Below the pieces are notes generated by a model. That model was not told where the DNA came from. It saw only the letters and a list, made by a program, of their open reading frames with translations, and made no database searches. Positions 43,806 through 55,320 of a DNA stretch of 64,000 bases are shown piece by piece (within the stretch, counting starts at the first letter, position 1; each line of letters starts with the position of its first letter). The stretch spans positions 146,443,980 to 146,507,979 of the forward strand of contig CM038050.1 in the NCBI GenBank assembly GCA_021397845.1. The letters run 5' to 3'. This stretch comes from Areca catechu. Lineage: Eukaryota > Streptophyta > Magnoliopsida > Arecales > Arecaceae. Both the position numbers and the translations under genes were made by a program.

Positions 43806-45243
43806 TGTTGAGCCCAAAAATAATTTTGATGATTATAAAATATTGGAGCATGAATAGTATACTAACACTTTCAAATGGTTAAGAATATTTTTGAAGAGAG
43901 TATTCAATTTCAAAGAATAATCCATGAGTTATTAGAACATTTAGGAGGTTACAAAGATCATTGTAAACTTCTATGAATCATTGAAAAGCCTTTAGATGCT
44001 TTGAACAATCCTTTGTATGGTTAGAGTTCATTTATATCATTGGAAGTCATTAAGATATTTGAGAGTTTAAGTATACTTAATTGAGGATGAAATAGAAGTT
44101 AGAATACATGTTTAGAGTGAAGAGCTAACTCATGAAAGTAAGAGCCAACTCTGACATGCTTTGAAAGTGGCACATCAGTTGGCATGCAGGCTAGCCAGCT
44201 CCTGTAGAGCACGAGCTAGCTCTCTTAGAAAATAGAAAGCTAAAATTTTATATCACCAGGTAAGCCAACTCCCGTAGACCAATGAGCCTACTCTCAAAGT
44301 GATATAGAAAGGCTGATTTTTTAGCATAGGCAGAAAAACTGACTCAAGCACCAGGCAAGCCAACTCTCTCAAAGAATAGAAAGCTATAATTTTGAATTCC
44401 AATAAACAAGCTGACTCATGGACCCTATGGCCGACTCATAGCCTTTTGATAGCATAGTAATGGTTAGCTGCACAAACTTCCAGATTTTGAATTTTGGTCA
44501 TTCTAACGGCTATTTTCTGACTTTCAATAGCTAGAAATGGCTAGAAAGGACTCTAAACCAATAGAAAAATATTTGAAAGAGTATAAATGCTTGAATTAAA
44601 GTCAGAAACAAACATTCTTTAAAAAAACTCCTTGATAATCATTGCAAACATAAATGACATCACCTGAAAACTTAAGAGAAGTTTCACTTATTCCCACCTA
44701 CTCTCTTGAAACATTAAGTAAAGAACAAGAGTGCATTGAAAGCAACTTTTGAAGCTTTTGAGCAGTTATAAGTCAAGCTTCATTGGCGACATTCAGCTCT
44801 TTTGGAGTTTGTTTTACTATTGCTATGCTTTTTCTTGTTTTTGTATTGTTACAAGTTTTAGTAAGGACTAGAACTTGGGTTTGGGTTTAAGGTTTTGTTT
44901 GGCTAACCTTGGAAATTCAATTAGATTGTTTATGAGCCTGGCAAAAAATATTGTATTTGGATTTTGGATTGTGAGCCTGGGATAAAACAACCAACTATAT
45001 TCTTGTAAGAATATAGTGGAAATTCCAAGTCGATCTTAGAAAGTGAACGTAAGAGCTAGAATTGTTTTGAACTAGTATAAATCTTGATATATTTGTATGT
45101 GATCTTTGCTCTCTCTCTCATTTAGCTTCAATACATCACACTACACTTGGCTCATACATTGCATAAATTTTCAAAAGTATATATCTACCTTAAATTTTGA
45201 AAATCCAATTCATCCCCCTCTTGTATTATCAGTCTGGATAATT
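43806..45243 (+). repeat. C2 3' LTR
   Basis: It begins TGTTGAGCCCAAAAATAA and ends near GTCTGGATAAT. It contains five diverged palindrome pairs (44,122-44,437), a TATA-like AGTATAAATGC near 44,579, and a T-rich U5. It is similar in plan but not in most of its sequence to the C1 LTR. Confidence 0.85.
44122..44437. promoter_or_regulatory. Five diverged palindrome pairs in C2 LTR
   Basis: Ten-mers related to GAGYYGACTC start at 44,122/44,142, 44,192/44,213, 44,262/44,284, 44,336/44,357 and 44,408/44,428. Within-pair spacing is 20-22 bp; between pairs it is 70, 70, 74 and 72 bp. The motif core has drifted (AAGCCAACTC, GAGCTAACTC) but the spacing is regular. Confidence 0.65.
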
Positions 45244-45249
45244 GTCCCC

Positions 45250-45790
45250 AATCTTTGTACCACCACCCTCTCTAGAAACTATAGTTTCAGATAGTCCTAT
45301 GCCCTCTTCTTATCCGGTGAACCCCATGTAGTTGAAAATGGCGAAGCTACTATGGAAGCTGTGAAGAAGAACTAGCCTTTCTAGTAGTATCCTTAGTGAC
45401 CTTTTAGAAATTTATACCCTTTCCTTGATGAAGCATACCACCAGCCTTGTGAACTGGACTTCAATTGAAAAAATGCCTTGAAAAATCTCATGATTAGCCA
45501 ATATGCATTGGGAGCCAACTGGATGGGGCATACCTAGTACCAGCCGAGCAATTCGATAATGACTACGGGAAGTAAAAGCCTCAATCCAGCCCTAAACACC
45601 TTTTCATACAGTGCCCCTCAGGTCACACACCCCATAGTTTCCCTTTCAAAGGGATCTAACAACTCAAGCCTAATTGATACTAGAATATTATTCTCCTCTC
45701 AGATCCTCATCAGGTCCTCACCCAGGATAGACTCAATCACTTCAAAAGTTTCTTCAATCACCATTGATTCCATCACAAAACCCCCAAAAT
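45250..45790 (-). pseudogene. G2: N-terminal gypsy-type transposon domain of gag
   Basis: On the minus strand a likely ATG near 45,770 opens MESMVIEETFEVIESILGED. A region follows with ALYEKVFRAGLRLLLP, a PIQLAPNAYWLIMRFFKAFF segment (about 45,500), and WWYASSRKGYKFLKGH with a following FFFTAS (about 45,340-45,420). This pattern (a hydrophobic LAPNA block then a WYY-R-G--F / G-K--FFFV block) is the PF04195-type domain of plant gypsy elements. Several stops are present. The protein continues on the far side of C2 at 35,212. Confidence 0.65.
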
Positions 45791-45929
45791 AACATCGAGA
45801 AGCAAGCAAATAGAAGAAAAAGACCCACCACACTCATTGCAGTGCCTTCCATAGTAGTAGTAGACCTCCTCAGCATTGAAGAATCTGGGCTCTCCTACTA
45901 TTAATAGCAGAAGTTAAAAGACAACACCC

Positions 45930-47340
45930 ACTCTATTCCTATTTAAAGCTTCCAATTGGGGGCAGCAACCCAGGCATCATAGCAAATTAGCAATAGTTCA
46001 CTAGCGGACACATGTTTATATCTTAGTAGGTATGCTGCTTCACTCAAATTATGGTCATTTTGAGCCATGAACCACCATCATCACTCTGAATTGTTGCATG
46101 TGATGCATTAAATGCAACAAATGTATGCAATCTAGCTAGATGCGATGCTTCGAACCTTGTCCCGAGTCACGTGCAACCCACACCACCAACGTCCATCACC
46201 TTGCCCTGCATAGGGAAGAATCCTTCAAATGCTTCAACTTGCTAGGACCAAGGGTGAACCGTCCAAGCAGACAACTTCAACAAGTCTTGATTCGATGTCT
46301 AGCCCCACGGTCTTCAACCTCTACTCCTATGCCTGATCGAGGCAAAGGAGATACCTCGTCCTCGAAAGTGGAGGGCATCTGATACATCCAGAAGTGGTCA
46401 AGCCTATGTAGATCTCACGTGGCTTGCCACCTTACCAACTAGCTCAGCACAAGGCCATCACCTGCTAGCTCAACATAGGAAGCAGTTCTCTCATATCTAG
46501 AAACGTGGCTCCAATCATCATGCAAGGAAGTCTAGTATGCCCTCCTCCTATAGAGGGGTAGGTAACCTTGTACCATAACTCTCTGATACAGGCCACTATC
46601 CATTAATGCAGGCACCCTACAGAAGCATGCTTATCATGTAACGAGCTATACGTTGTCTCCAGCACTCCTCTAGGGCATGCACTCCATAGTAAGGTGCCAA
46701 CCACCACTCCCTCCACCATATAATATCCCTCTCTAGGTGTCAGTACTCCATATACCTCGTTTATAAAATCTATTTCTCATATACTCCATATAAGTTCTTT
46801 TTTCCAGTAGTTCTTTTCAGAAAGTCTTTCCCATAAGGTTCTCTCTAAGCAAGCATCCCTAAAAGTCCTGAGCTTTTTGAAAGACTCGGCAATTCTTCTA
46901 GAACTATCCAAAATCTCTAGATCGCTATGCTGGTGATGGCTCGGACTACCTTACCTTACCTAAACCTCGCTCACTCTCCATTGCCTTGCTCATGACCATC
47001 TCCATTGCCTTGCTCATGCTCCATCATATCCGCCTGCCATTTTCACTGCCTCGTCTATGCTCCACTACATCCACCAGCCATTATCACTACGTAGCTCGTT
47101 CCCTCTCCACCATTACACCATCCACTCAAAAGCTAAGTTCCCTCTCTTTTCTATTCACTTTTGCGAGAGACTGACATCAAAGGGTCCACCACAGGAAACC
47201 ACCCTATTATGATTGGACTTCCCTGTCTTCTTCATTTTACAAGTTCCAAAATGCCCGCACTCAATGGAAGGAATCTTGAAGCCATCCGACCCAACAACTA
47301 TCTCTAGCGACATCAGCAAGTTTCAGGCAAAATCGTAACA
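45930..47340 (+). repeat. Possible plus-strand gypsy LTR (candidate 3' LTR of G1)
   Basis: A polypurine-like AATTGGGGGCAG is near 45,955. A TATA-like CATATAATATCC lies near 46,718, with TTTATAAAATC near 46,762. A U5-like segment GAGAGACTGACATC, then AAAGGGTCCACCACAGGAAAC, lies near 47,163-47,200, the wording typical of Tat-type gypsy U5. The block ends CGTAACA at 47,340. A short tandem repeat of CATTGCCTTGCTCATG occurs at 46,980-47,020. There is no second LTR in the window to confirm the boundaries. Confidence 0.35.
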
Positions 47341-47417
47341 AATATCATTCCATGCAAAACCAGAAATCATTGATATATGGTACAATATATATAGGCAGAC
47401 TTGGGTAAGGTTGAGTA

Positions 47418-47762
47418 GATTTGGGCTCATATCTGGTTATGTCAAAATTGGATAATGAAGATCCTACATCGATAATCCAAGTCATTGAATATAATCTACT
47501 ATATTGAGACTACTATATATATAAAGTTATATACTTTGAGAACACTTAATATATGCATTAAGTGATCAAAAAATATATTTAATTTTATTTTATTAGACTG
47601 TCTAATTTTTGACTATTTGATATATATGCTATGAGTCTCCAAATCATATGATTTTTTATATGCAAATAATTTTAAGATAGTAGATCATATCCAGTGGCTT
47701 AGATCATCAATGTAGGATCTCCATTATAGAGTTTTGATCTAATCAGATTTGAGTTCAAATCC
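47418..47762. mobile_element. MITE-like foldback, about 345 bp
   Basis: A left arm of about 85 bp (GATTTGGGCTCATATCTGG ... ATAATCTACTAT) is matched in inverted form by a right arm (47,677-47,761: ATAGTAGATCATATCC ... CTCAAATCTG reversed). The central AT-rich part also folds back imperfectly. No coding capacity is present. Flanks are AT-rich and I cannot define a target duplication. E1 is inserted in a TA run just to its right. Confidence 0.7.
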
Positions 47763-47816
47763 ATTCGAAAGGAGCCAAAAGTCCACCTCTTTTTCTTTCT
47801 CTCTCTATATATATAT

Positions 47817-49163
47817 TGATGGGGACATCAGAGGCCCCAGATTTTGGTAGAGGCATTTCAACCTCTGTGATTATCAAATTAGAGTTTAGGATGTGAGTCC
47901 AAGTTTTGTTCAATTTATAATTAGGGTTTAGTCAATTTGAGTGAGTTCATTTGAGTTTTGTGAGTAAGTCCATTGGAGTCCTGTCCACACTTGAGTCCTG
48001 TATTTAGAATGCCAAGTCAGTTGAGTCAGGTCAAGTTTTGAGTCCTGTAAGTTTTGAAGTTTATCAGTCAAGTCAGCTCATGTTGAGTTAGTCATTTTCT
48101 GAGTCCTGTAAATTTTATAGTGAGTCCAGTCAAATTTTGCAAGTAGAAGACTCAAGATAATCGAAGATCCAGTTAGCTTAAAGTCATGGAGCCACACTTA
48201 AAGACCATGGAAGATCCAGCAAGAGAATTTGAAGGTCTTGAAATCCTGGATCGTAGCCTGGAGCATGCTGGGCCGCCCAAGGCCCATGAGGAGCATCAAG
48301 AGGGGCACCATCCCTTATGGTCACCCCCCTTGGTCGGCCTCCCTTAGAGTCACCCCTCTTTGGTCGACCAAGAGAAGGAGAGGGAGAGAGAGAGGCTCAG
48401 TCAAAAGTGGAGAGCCCTAGTCTATGTCTTTGTATGAGTTTAGGACTAATGTAATTTCTCATGAATACCCTTACCTAAATCCCAAGTTTGTAAGCCTATT
48501 TAAAGGCCTCCCCTCCTCGTATAATTTCATAATATTGATGAATTAAATTCGAGTTTTCTCTCTTTGTTGTGTGCCCTTGCTTGTGCATGCTGTGTGAGAG
48601 TTCTTCTTGTTTCTGCGCCCTGCCTCCATCTACAACATCAAAACCCTAGCCTCCCTTCCTTCCAACCCTTGGCCGCCATCATCCAAGAGCCTTTCTTTTC
48701 CTTCTTTTAATTATTCAGTCTTCATACTCTTAGTTATCTGACCCCAAATGGTGATTAGTAGGTCCCTCGGTTCCCATGAGTCCAAGGATACCTTCTGATC
48801 AGCCGTCGGATCACCTAGTAGAAAGCCACAAATTTGCAGGATCAGAAGCTTGTTCTTCAAGGCCGCATCCAGGAGCATGAGCGATCTCTTCATGGAACGA
48901 TCTTCAGTAAGCACTTCTATCATTGCCAGGTACACCCCCTTATTCATCAGTAGTGGTATTGTAGGAAAGCTAGCCTGACCAGGGTTTCTCAACCTTGGCA
49001 ATCATGCTTATCTATTACTTTAAGATTTATTTCTGTATGCATGATTTCCAGAATTTTTATAGAATCTATACTTTGAATCTTGGCTTGAAATTCAGGATCT
49101 AAAACCTTAACTTCATGCTTAATCATGGAAAATTATTTTTCTTGCATAAATCATCCCACATCA
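47817..49163 (+). repeat. E1 5' LTR
   Basis: This LTR of 1347 bp starts TGATGGGGACATCAGAGG and ends CATCCCACATCA. GAGTCCTGTA words recur near 47,960-48,110. The 12-bp palindrome TTGGTCGACCAA is at 48,360-48,371. A TATA-like TATTTAAAG is near 48,497. The 3' copy is closely similar. Confidence 0.9.
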
Positions 49164-49165
49164 TT

Positions 49166-49177
49166 TGGTATCAGAGC
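49166..49177 (+). other. E1 primer-binding site
   Basis: TGGTATCAGAGC lies two bases after the LTR end and is a perfect Met-tRNA-type site. Confidence 0.9.
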
Positions 49178-50021
49178 ATAGTTTAAGGCTAGTTTCTGCA
49201 TCTAGTCATCTCAGTATATGGTCTGTTATTCTTATGATTTCTGCATGTAGAAAGATCTAAAAATTGTGATTTTTATTTTGCTGGATTCCTTATAATTGAA
49301 AGTAGTTTGCATAGTTTTCTAATGATTTAGTTAGGTCTGTAGATTTTTTTATGCTGGAATACTTCCTAAGAACAATTATGCTCTATTTTTCAGCAAGACA
49401 AATTTTAGTTTGTTTAGGGTTCTTCTTGCATAATCTTTTCATATTTTAATTTTTTTGCATATTTTTTGAATATTAGATACTTTTTTGCATATTTTATTTC
49501 CTACCAAATATAAAGATAAAATAAAATATATTCAAAATCAGAAAATACCAAAACTTCAAAACCCTAATTTGCATTTCATATGTGTGCCATCATCTAAATA
49601 ACTTACCTTAAGGGCACTTTTACTATGTCAGATGGAGGGAGGATTTGATCACCTCTCCTTAGCCCCCCAAACCATCATTTTTGCATCTAAACCCAACCCG
49701 AACTAAAATTGATTAGACCTAATTTGCTCTAGAGAGCTAGGGACATCAACAGGTCGGGTTCGACCATTGTGGGAAGACTAATGCACCCTATTCATCTCCT
49801 ATTACTGGAAGCTGATGTCTAGGCTAGAGGTACAGTATCAAATGAGCTAAGCAGATCAGTGGTTCTTTAATTGGGTCCTGCATTAAGCAGGGGGGCCTCC
49901 CACCATCCCACCTCTTACCTGGCCAGTGGAAGGATTAAGGGTTGAATTGTGTGTAAGTTGAGTCACCCATTTTGTTTAAGCTCTAGGTCTAGGTACCCAT
50001 AGTTGATTTGTTTGGTCTTGC
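49178..50021 (+). other. E1 5' leader
   Basis: This is T-rich, non-coding sequence between primer site and gag ATG. There are no further features I can support. Confidence 0.7.
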
Positions 50022-51290
50022 ATGTGCACTAGATCAGGAGCTTCATATCATCCACCACCTCCACAACCAGCTAAACCCATGGAATCCCACCTTGATGCTG
50101 TTCTAAAGACCTTGGGTGACCAGATGGCCCGATTGAACACCCGATTAGATCAAATGGATGACCAGATGACCCAATCGAATGTCCAATTGAATCATAGATT
50201 TGGCCAAGTAGATGTTCGGTTAGGAACCCTAGAGGAGACACATAGGTCCCATTCTGAACCAAATCTTGAGTCACCTCCCCATCCTAGAAGAACCCCACGC
50301 CGAGATCCTTACTATAAGGCTGATCCTAGGAGAAACCCAAACCCTAATCCATACTTTGAGGTTGAACTTAGGAGAGCCCATCGTCATGACCCAGCTCTAG
50401 AGGTTCACCCAAGGAGACCCAATCAGGATTTCATAGACCAGGAAGACAAGGTCTATAGAAACATTAGACTTGATGCACCCACTTTTGATGGCTGTCTTGA
50501 TCCAAAGGTTTATATAGATTAGGAGGGAGAAGTTGACCAGTATTTTGAGTGGTACGATATGTCTGAGGAATGTAAGTTTAGATTTTCCAAGCTTAAGCTA
50601 GTCCACCAGGCCAGGTTATATTGGGCTACTGTTGAAAGAACACTTAGGCTAGGAGGCCATGAACCCATAGTCACTTGGAGGGCCATGAAGGCCAAGCTTA
50701 GAGGGAAATACGTTCCAACCTCTTATCGCCAGGGTTTGTTGGATTAGTGGCAAAGATTGAGTCAAGGTAGCAAGAGTGTAAATGAGCACATCACAAAATT
50801 TGATGAGTATTCCATGCGATGTGACTTAAGTGAAGATGAAGATGTTATCCTGTCTAGGTTTAGGGCTGGCCTTAAGGATGACATTAAGAGGGAGCTTTAC
50901 CTAAGAGAAGTCAGAGACATAGAGCAGGCCTACCAGATTGCTAGGAATGTTAAGCATTTTAGAGAGGGCCCATCTTTCGTAAACCTGAGCCCATTAGAAA
51001 CCCTAGCCCATACTCAGGATCTAGTCAAGCTTACCCTAGTCGACCTAACCCAAATCGACCCAACCTGAGTCGGCCCAGTCTAAGTCACCTTGACCCGAGT
51101 CGACCTCAACCTAGTACCTCCATGATCCATAGAGAAGATAAAGGCAAAGCTATAGAGGGTTAGAGGGAACTCATCTCCCAGAAGGTGTGCTATAGATGCC
51201 GTAAACCAGGTCACTTTGCTAGCCAGTGCCCTACACATAGGTGAGCTAGGTGAGGTGAGCCTGAGTTCATAGTTAAGCCTGAGGGAGAAG
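50022..51290 (+). pseudogene. E1 gag with zinc knuckle
   Basis: ATG at 50,022 opens MCTRSGASYHPPPPQPA, with a coiled-coil region (ARLNTRLDQMDDQM, heptads to about 50,250) and an Arg/Pro-rich linker. The retrotransposon gag domain follows: DAPTFDGCLDPKVYID (50,475), EWYDMSEECKFRFSKLKLV, WQRLSQGSKSVNEHITKFDE (about 50,750), and IEQAYQIARNVKHF. The zinc knuckle CYRCRKPGHFASQC is at 51,188-51,229. Stops at 50,520, 50,745 and 51,066 break a frame that is otherwise well preserved, so inactivation is relatively mild. Confidence 0.88.
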
Positions 51291-52215
51291 TTTATGAAGC
51301 TGATGAACCATTGATAAATGAGTATGAGGGAGAGGAGGAAGTACCTGAGTCTGAAAACCTGTTAGGAGTGGTTAGGTGCATCTTGACCCAAACCCAAACT
51401 AAGGAAGACTGGCATAGGACCAACATCCTACAAACCTTTGTTAAGATAGGAGATAAGGTGTTCAAGATCATAATAGATAGTAAGAGTTGTGTCAATGCCA
51501 TCTCTGCCAGTACAGTGAAATCTTTAGGATTGACCCCAATTCCCCATCCTAGCTCCTATAAGGTTTCTTGGGTAGATTCCACCTCCATCCAATCAAATCT
51601 AAATGCCAAATCCTGATCAAATTGCAAATATATGAGGAGAAGATTTGGTGTGATTTCCTTCCCATGGGAGTTAGTAGTATTATCCTAGGTCGACCATGGC
51701 TTTATGATCATGATGCAATCTTGTTTGGTCGAACCAATACCTGTACATTTAGTCACCATGGGGAGAAGTTTGTGATCCACCCGACTCAACCTAAAGACCA
51801 ATTTAGGGGAGCTTCTAGTAGCCTTAAGGAGAAGAAAATAAGAGTTAATTTAATTAAGGCAAAGGAATTAGAGAAAGAAACCCCTAAGCCCATTGATATT
51901 GAAGAGTTGAGTTCAGTAGAAGAGAAGCTAGAGAGTGAACCCCTTGAGGAATCAAAGGAAAAGGATCCTGAATCCACTGCAAAATTTGAAGAAGAAGAAA
52001 CTAAGACAGGATCAAACATAATAGAGGGTTCAAGAGAGTTGTCCATAGAGGAGGTCCAGGAACAAGTCCCTAAGGAATAATCCCAGGAGGTAGATATTAG
52101 TTTAGGAGACTTTCTTCCCAAAGACCTTCCTGATGACCTTCCAACTGGTGCTGAGCCTGATAAGTCCATAAACCCAGTTCAACTGTCCACACCTGCACTG
52201 AGCATCGCACAACAT
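51291..52215 (+). pseudogene. E1 protease and acidic linker
   Basis: The aspartic protease region has FKIIIDSKSCVNAISASTV (about 51,462-51,520), where DSGSC-type sequences are usual; the Gly is changed to Lys. ILGRPWLYDHDA (about 51,685) is the second conserved block. A Glu/Ser-rich linker follows (about 51,840-52,075) and then FLPKDLPDDLP. In complete relatives this linker leads into RT; here it runs into an integrase C-terminus after about 100 bp. Confidence 0.82.
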
Positions 52216-52782
52216 ATGCATCAAAATATTAGCTATAAGAGTAATTTAAGTAATGAAACATCTAACAAACTAGCTAATTCCCGAATAAGAGCCAATGGAT
52301 TCAATGTAGGGAATTCTATCTTGGTTAGGCTTAGACCCAAAAAGAAGTTTCATGCTCACAGAGCTGGATCCTTAGAATTGATAGAGAAAGTAGGACCCCA
52401 TGTGCATGATTTGCCCTTGGAGTTTGGCTTTAGCTCTACCTTCAATATCGCAAACCTGATTGAGTCTAGGGAACCGACAGTGCTTCCTAGTGAGGCCTTT
52501 GAACCTACCCCATCCATTGAGAGTGAGCCTGATCCTGAGTGTCCACCTATAATTTGGCCTAAAAAGGAATACGGATCGAGCATGTCCTGGACGATCGAGC
52601 TTCCATGACCCGGGATAACAATTTTCAATGCTAGCTAGTCCACTGGCAAGGTCTACCAGGACCCGATGCTTCGTGGGATACTCGAGAGGACTTGCTTCGC
52701 CTCCACTCAGACCTTCTTGAGAGGCACCAAGTTCAGTGTGACCTTTACTTAACGGGTCGAGTTCCTCCCACCCTGGGAGAAT
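52216..52782 (+). pseudogene. E1 integrase C-terminus and chromodomain
   Basis: An open frame at 52,216-52,608 carries NSILVRLRPKKKFHAHRAG and GFSSTFNIANLIESREP, the C-terminal DNA-binding part of chromovirus integrase. A chromodomain follows across a frame change (about 52,575-52,735: a VLDD-like start, LVHWQGLPGPDASWDTREDL). A polypurine-like GGGAGAAT at 52,775-52,782 precedes the LTR. The integrase zinc-binding and catalytic domains are missing, as in G3. Confidence 0.82.
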
Positions 52783-53555
52783 TAATAGAGACATCAGAGG
52801 CTACAGAATTTAGCAGAGGCATTTCAACCCTCTGTGGTTATCAAATTAAAGTTTAGGATGTAAGTCCAAGTTTTGTTCAATTTGTAATTAGGGTTTAGTC
52901 AATTTGAGTGAGTTCATTTGAGTTTTGTGAGTAAGTCCATTGGAGTCCTGTCCACACTTGAGTCCTGTATTTAGAATGCCAAGTCAATTGAGTCAGGTCA
53001 AGTTTTGAGTCCTGTAAGTTTTGAAGTTTATCAGTCAAGTCAGCTCATGTTGAGCTAGTCATTTTCTGAGTTCTGAAAATTTTATGGTGAGTCCAGTCAA
53101 ATTTTGCAAGTAGAAGACTCAAGATAATCGAAGATCCAACCAGCTTAAAGTCATGGAGCCACACTCAAAGACCATGGAAGATCCAGTAAGAGAGTTTGAA
53201 GGCCTTAGAATCCTTGACCGTAGCCTGGAGCATGCTGGGCCGTCCAAGGCCTATGAGGAGCATCAAGAGGGGGGCCAACCCTTATCGTCACCCCCCCTTG
53301 GTCAGCCTCCCTTAGAGTCACCCCTCTTTGGCCGACCAAGAGAAGGAGAGGGAGAGAGAGAGGCTCAGTCAAAACTGAAAAGCCCTAGTCTATGTCTTAG
53401 TATGGGTTTAGGACTAATATAATTTCTTATGAATACCTTACCTAAGCCCCAAATTTGTAAGCCTATTTAAAGGCCTCCCCTCCTCATGTAATTTTAGATG
53501 AATTCAATTTGAGATTTCTCTCTTTGCTGTGTGCCCTTGCTGTGTGCATGCTGTG
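52783..53555 (+). repeat. E1 3' LTR, first part
   Basis: It starts TAATAGAGACATCAGAGG (the first TG has mutated to TA) and aligns with the 5' LTR to GTGCATGCTGTG, where element Y interrupts it. The rest of the LTR lies at 60,547-61,120. Confidence 0.88.
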
Positions 53556-55303
53556 GTGCGCGTCGCTACGCACTGATTTAAAACCTTAAATCCACTACTC
53601 TTAAGAGTAGAATAGTGGGAGTAAGGATCGAATCCATAGAAACTTTGGGTTATTCCGAAAAAGAACTTTTCAACACCAATACTAAAATTTTACTAATAAC
53701 AAAAAAATATAAATCAACTAACTAACTAAGACAGATAGTAAAAAAAATATAAATGCAAAAGATAAGAATCTCAAATTCTAACTGGTTACTTGCTAGGTGG
53801 GCTGGCACTCTACTTCTATGTGATTTATTCCAATCTAGATATAATATATTCCTGGTGATCACGACCTGTACCTGTTCGATCACGGTCCGTTATCCTAAAA
53901 TATAGATTAGTTAGAAATCAGATACACACAAATTATAAAAATCTTTTTAGAGATAATTTATTCCAAGAGCACAAACTGTTTCTATTGAATACAGCTTGTC
54001 CCAAGAACATAAACTATGCCTAATAAGAATTAAATAAAGACTTATGATAATATTAAAAATAAACTCTTTTATTTCATAGTAAGTAAGTACAAAAGATTAA
54101 AAATAAAATAAACCTCCTATGCCAAGCACTAGTGGAATCCCAAGAAGATGATTCAGCCTTCCATCCTGGACATCAGCTTCGCAGAAATACGGGAATTGGA
54201 TTGGACAAGTAGATGGGAGTGGGATGGAATACAAGGAGAGGCGGAGTGAAATCGGAGTGGAATGAGGTGCAGAATGGAAGTCTACCGAATAATCCCTCGG
54301 AGCTGAGAATGATCGAATATTTTATAGATGGAAAATACCATATCGGGCCCGCATGGGAATGGCAGTGATTTTTTATCGTAATCTGCTCAATCTCGGCTCA
54401 ATCTCCCTATCCTGGCACCCGTTCGTTACGATCCCAGCAACGATTCCACCTATCACGCACTCGTTCGCATGATCTCCATTTCTTATCCAAACGAACTCCT
54501 CCTTATCCAGCGTCTTTCAAACATCTAGCTCCCGACAACAATGATTCAAACATCATCCGAAACTAGGCGGCAGCATGGACTGGTGGCAATCTTGAATCGG
54601 TGAGAGAGCGTTAAACATGGAGGAGACTGGCCGGATCTTGGAGGCTATAGACATGGCTAGTGGCGGAGAAGAGCCCGTGCGTGGAGCAAATCAAGTAGAA
54701 CGGTGACTTCCGTGGCTTTGGAGGTGGCAGCATAGACTTTCCGGTCGTGGAAGGCTCTTGGCGGCACGAGATCTGGCGCCAGCATCTTCTCCGGCCGACG
54801 GTGGAATGGGCAGAAGCTCCGACAGGTTAGGTGACTGCTTGGGCAGCAAGGGACAGTGAAGAGAAGATGAAGAAGGGCAGCAGCCCTTTTCTGGCCATTT
54901 TCCGGCCATTGGGAGCCTCTCCGGCCGGTGGTGGGGGTGGTAGCGACTTGGACGATGGTGGGGGCATCTCTCCGACAAGTTTCGGAGCAAACGGAGAAGG
55001 GCGGTCCACGGTTCTACTCCGTGGACCACGGTCATGGCTGTAGGTGGTCCACACGCAGCTCCATAGACCGAGCGGTCGGTCCTTGGTGGACCGGCCCTTT
55101 AAATTTTGTGCAATTGTTTATATAATTCTTCAAAATCCTATTTTGGGCCCGTTCGAAGTCCGAATTGTGTGCCATTTATGCCGTTGGACTCGTAAATTCA
55201 GGCTCTTCACATTTATGAAGTCAATTTCTTCAAAATACCACATAAAAGTATCAATTTGAGCTAAATGAAGTTGGGTTAATTATCATTATTTTAATAATTA
55301 TCA
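53556..55303 (-). repeat. Y LTR, left copy (3' LTR in element orientation)
   Basis: About 1748 bp from GTGCGCGTCGCTACGC to AATAATTATCA. It has a GC-rich part (54,690-55,090) with an exact hairpin GGTCCACGG/CCGTGGACC (55,003-55,027). Open frames at 54,691-55,054 lie in this LTR and are not genes. Confidence 0.9.
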
Positions 55304-55320
55304 CACCCTCCAACTTAAAC
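55304..55320 (-). other. Y polypurine tract
   Basis: On the minus strand GTTTAAGTTGGAGGGTG directly precedes the LTR start TGATAATTATT, the expected plus-strand priming site. Confidence 0.75.

Larger units (their letters stand above)
35211..45243 (+). mobile_element. C2: older Sirevirus-type copia element, 5' LTR truncated
   Basis: The 3' LTR is at 43,806-45,243. Only the last ~165 bp of the 5' LTR remain (35,211-35,377), directly adjoining G2 gag sequence. Internal order is primer site, gag with zinc knuckle, protease, integrase, RT, RNase H, foldback insertion, env-like ORF, and polypurine motifs. The layout and protein motifs are those of C1, but far more stops and frameshifts are present, so it is older. 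It lies inside the minus-strand gag of G2. Confidence 0.88.
975..47340 (+). mobile_element. G1: old Ty3-gypsy (Tat-like) element, split by nested insertions
   Basis: Three coding pieces on the plus strand join logically as protease/RT start, RT middle and RNase H. They are separated by insertions that carry perfect target duplications: AGCTG at 2129-2133 and 13,686-13,690, and ACCAC at 14,248-14,252 and 30,114-30,118. The integrase region is not seen after the RNase H. Its place is taken by an opposite-strand relic (G2) and a second copia element. A plus-strand LTR-like block at about 45,930-47,340 may be its 3' LTR, but no 5' LTR is in the window to prove this. The order of pieces and the duplications are read from the sequence; the extension to 47,340 is inference. 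Confidence 0.55.

Noticed and set aside
49166..49177. tRNA-like sequence (TGGTATCAGAGC) here and at 28,791 and 3787
   Set aside because: Only the 12-base primer-binding site is present, directly after LTR ends; no tRNA fold exists around it.
54691..55125. Open frames of 65-114 codons on both strands, also at 60,043-60,502
   Set aside because: They occur at the same place in both Y LTRs and reflect GC-rich LTR sequence.
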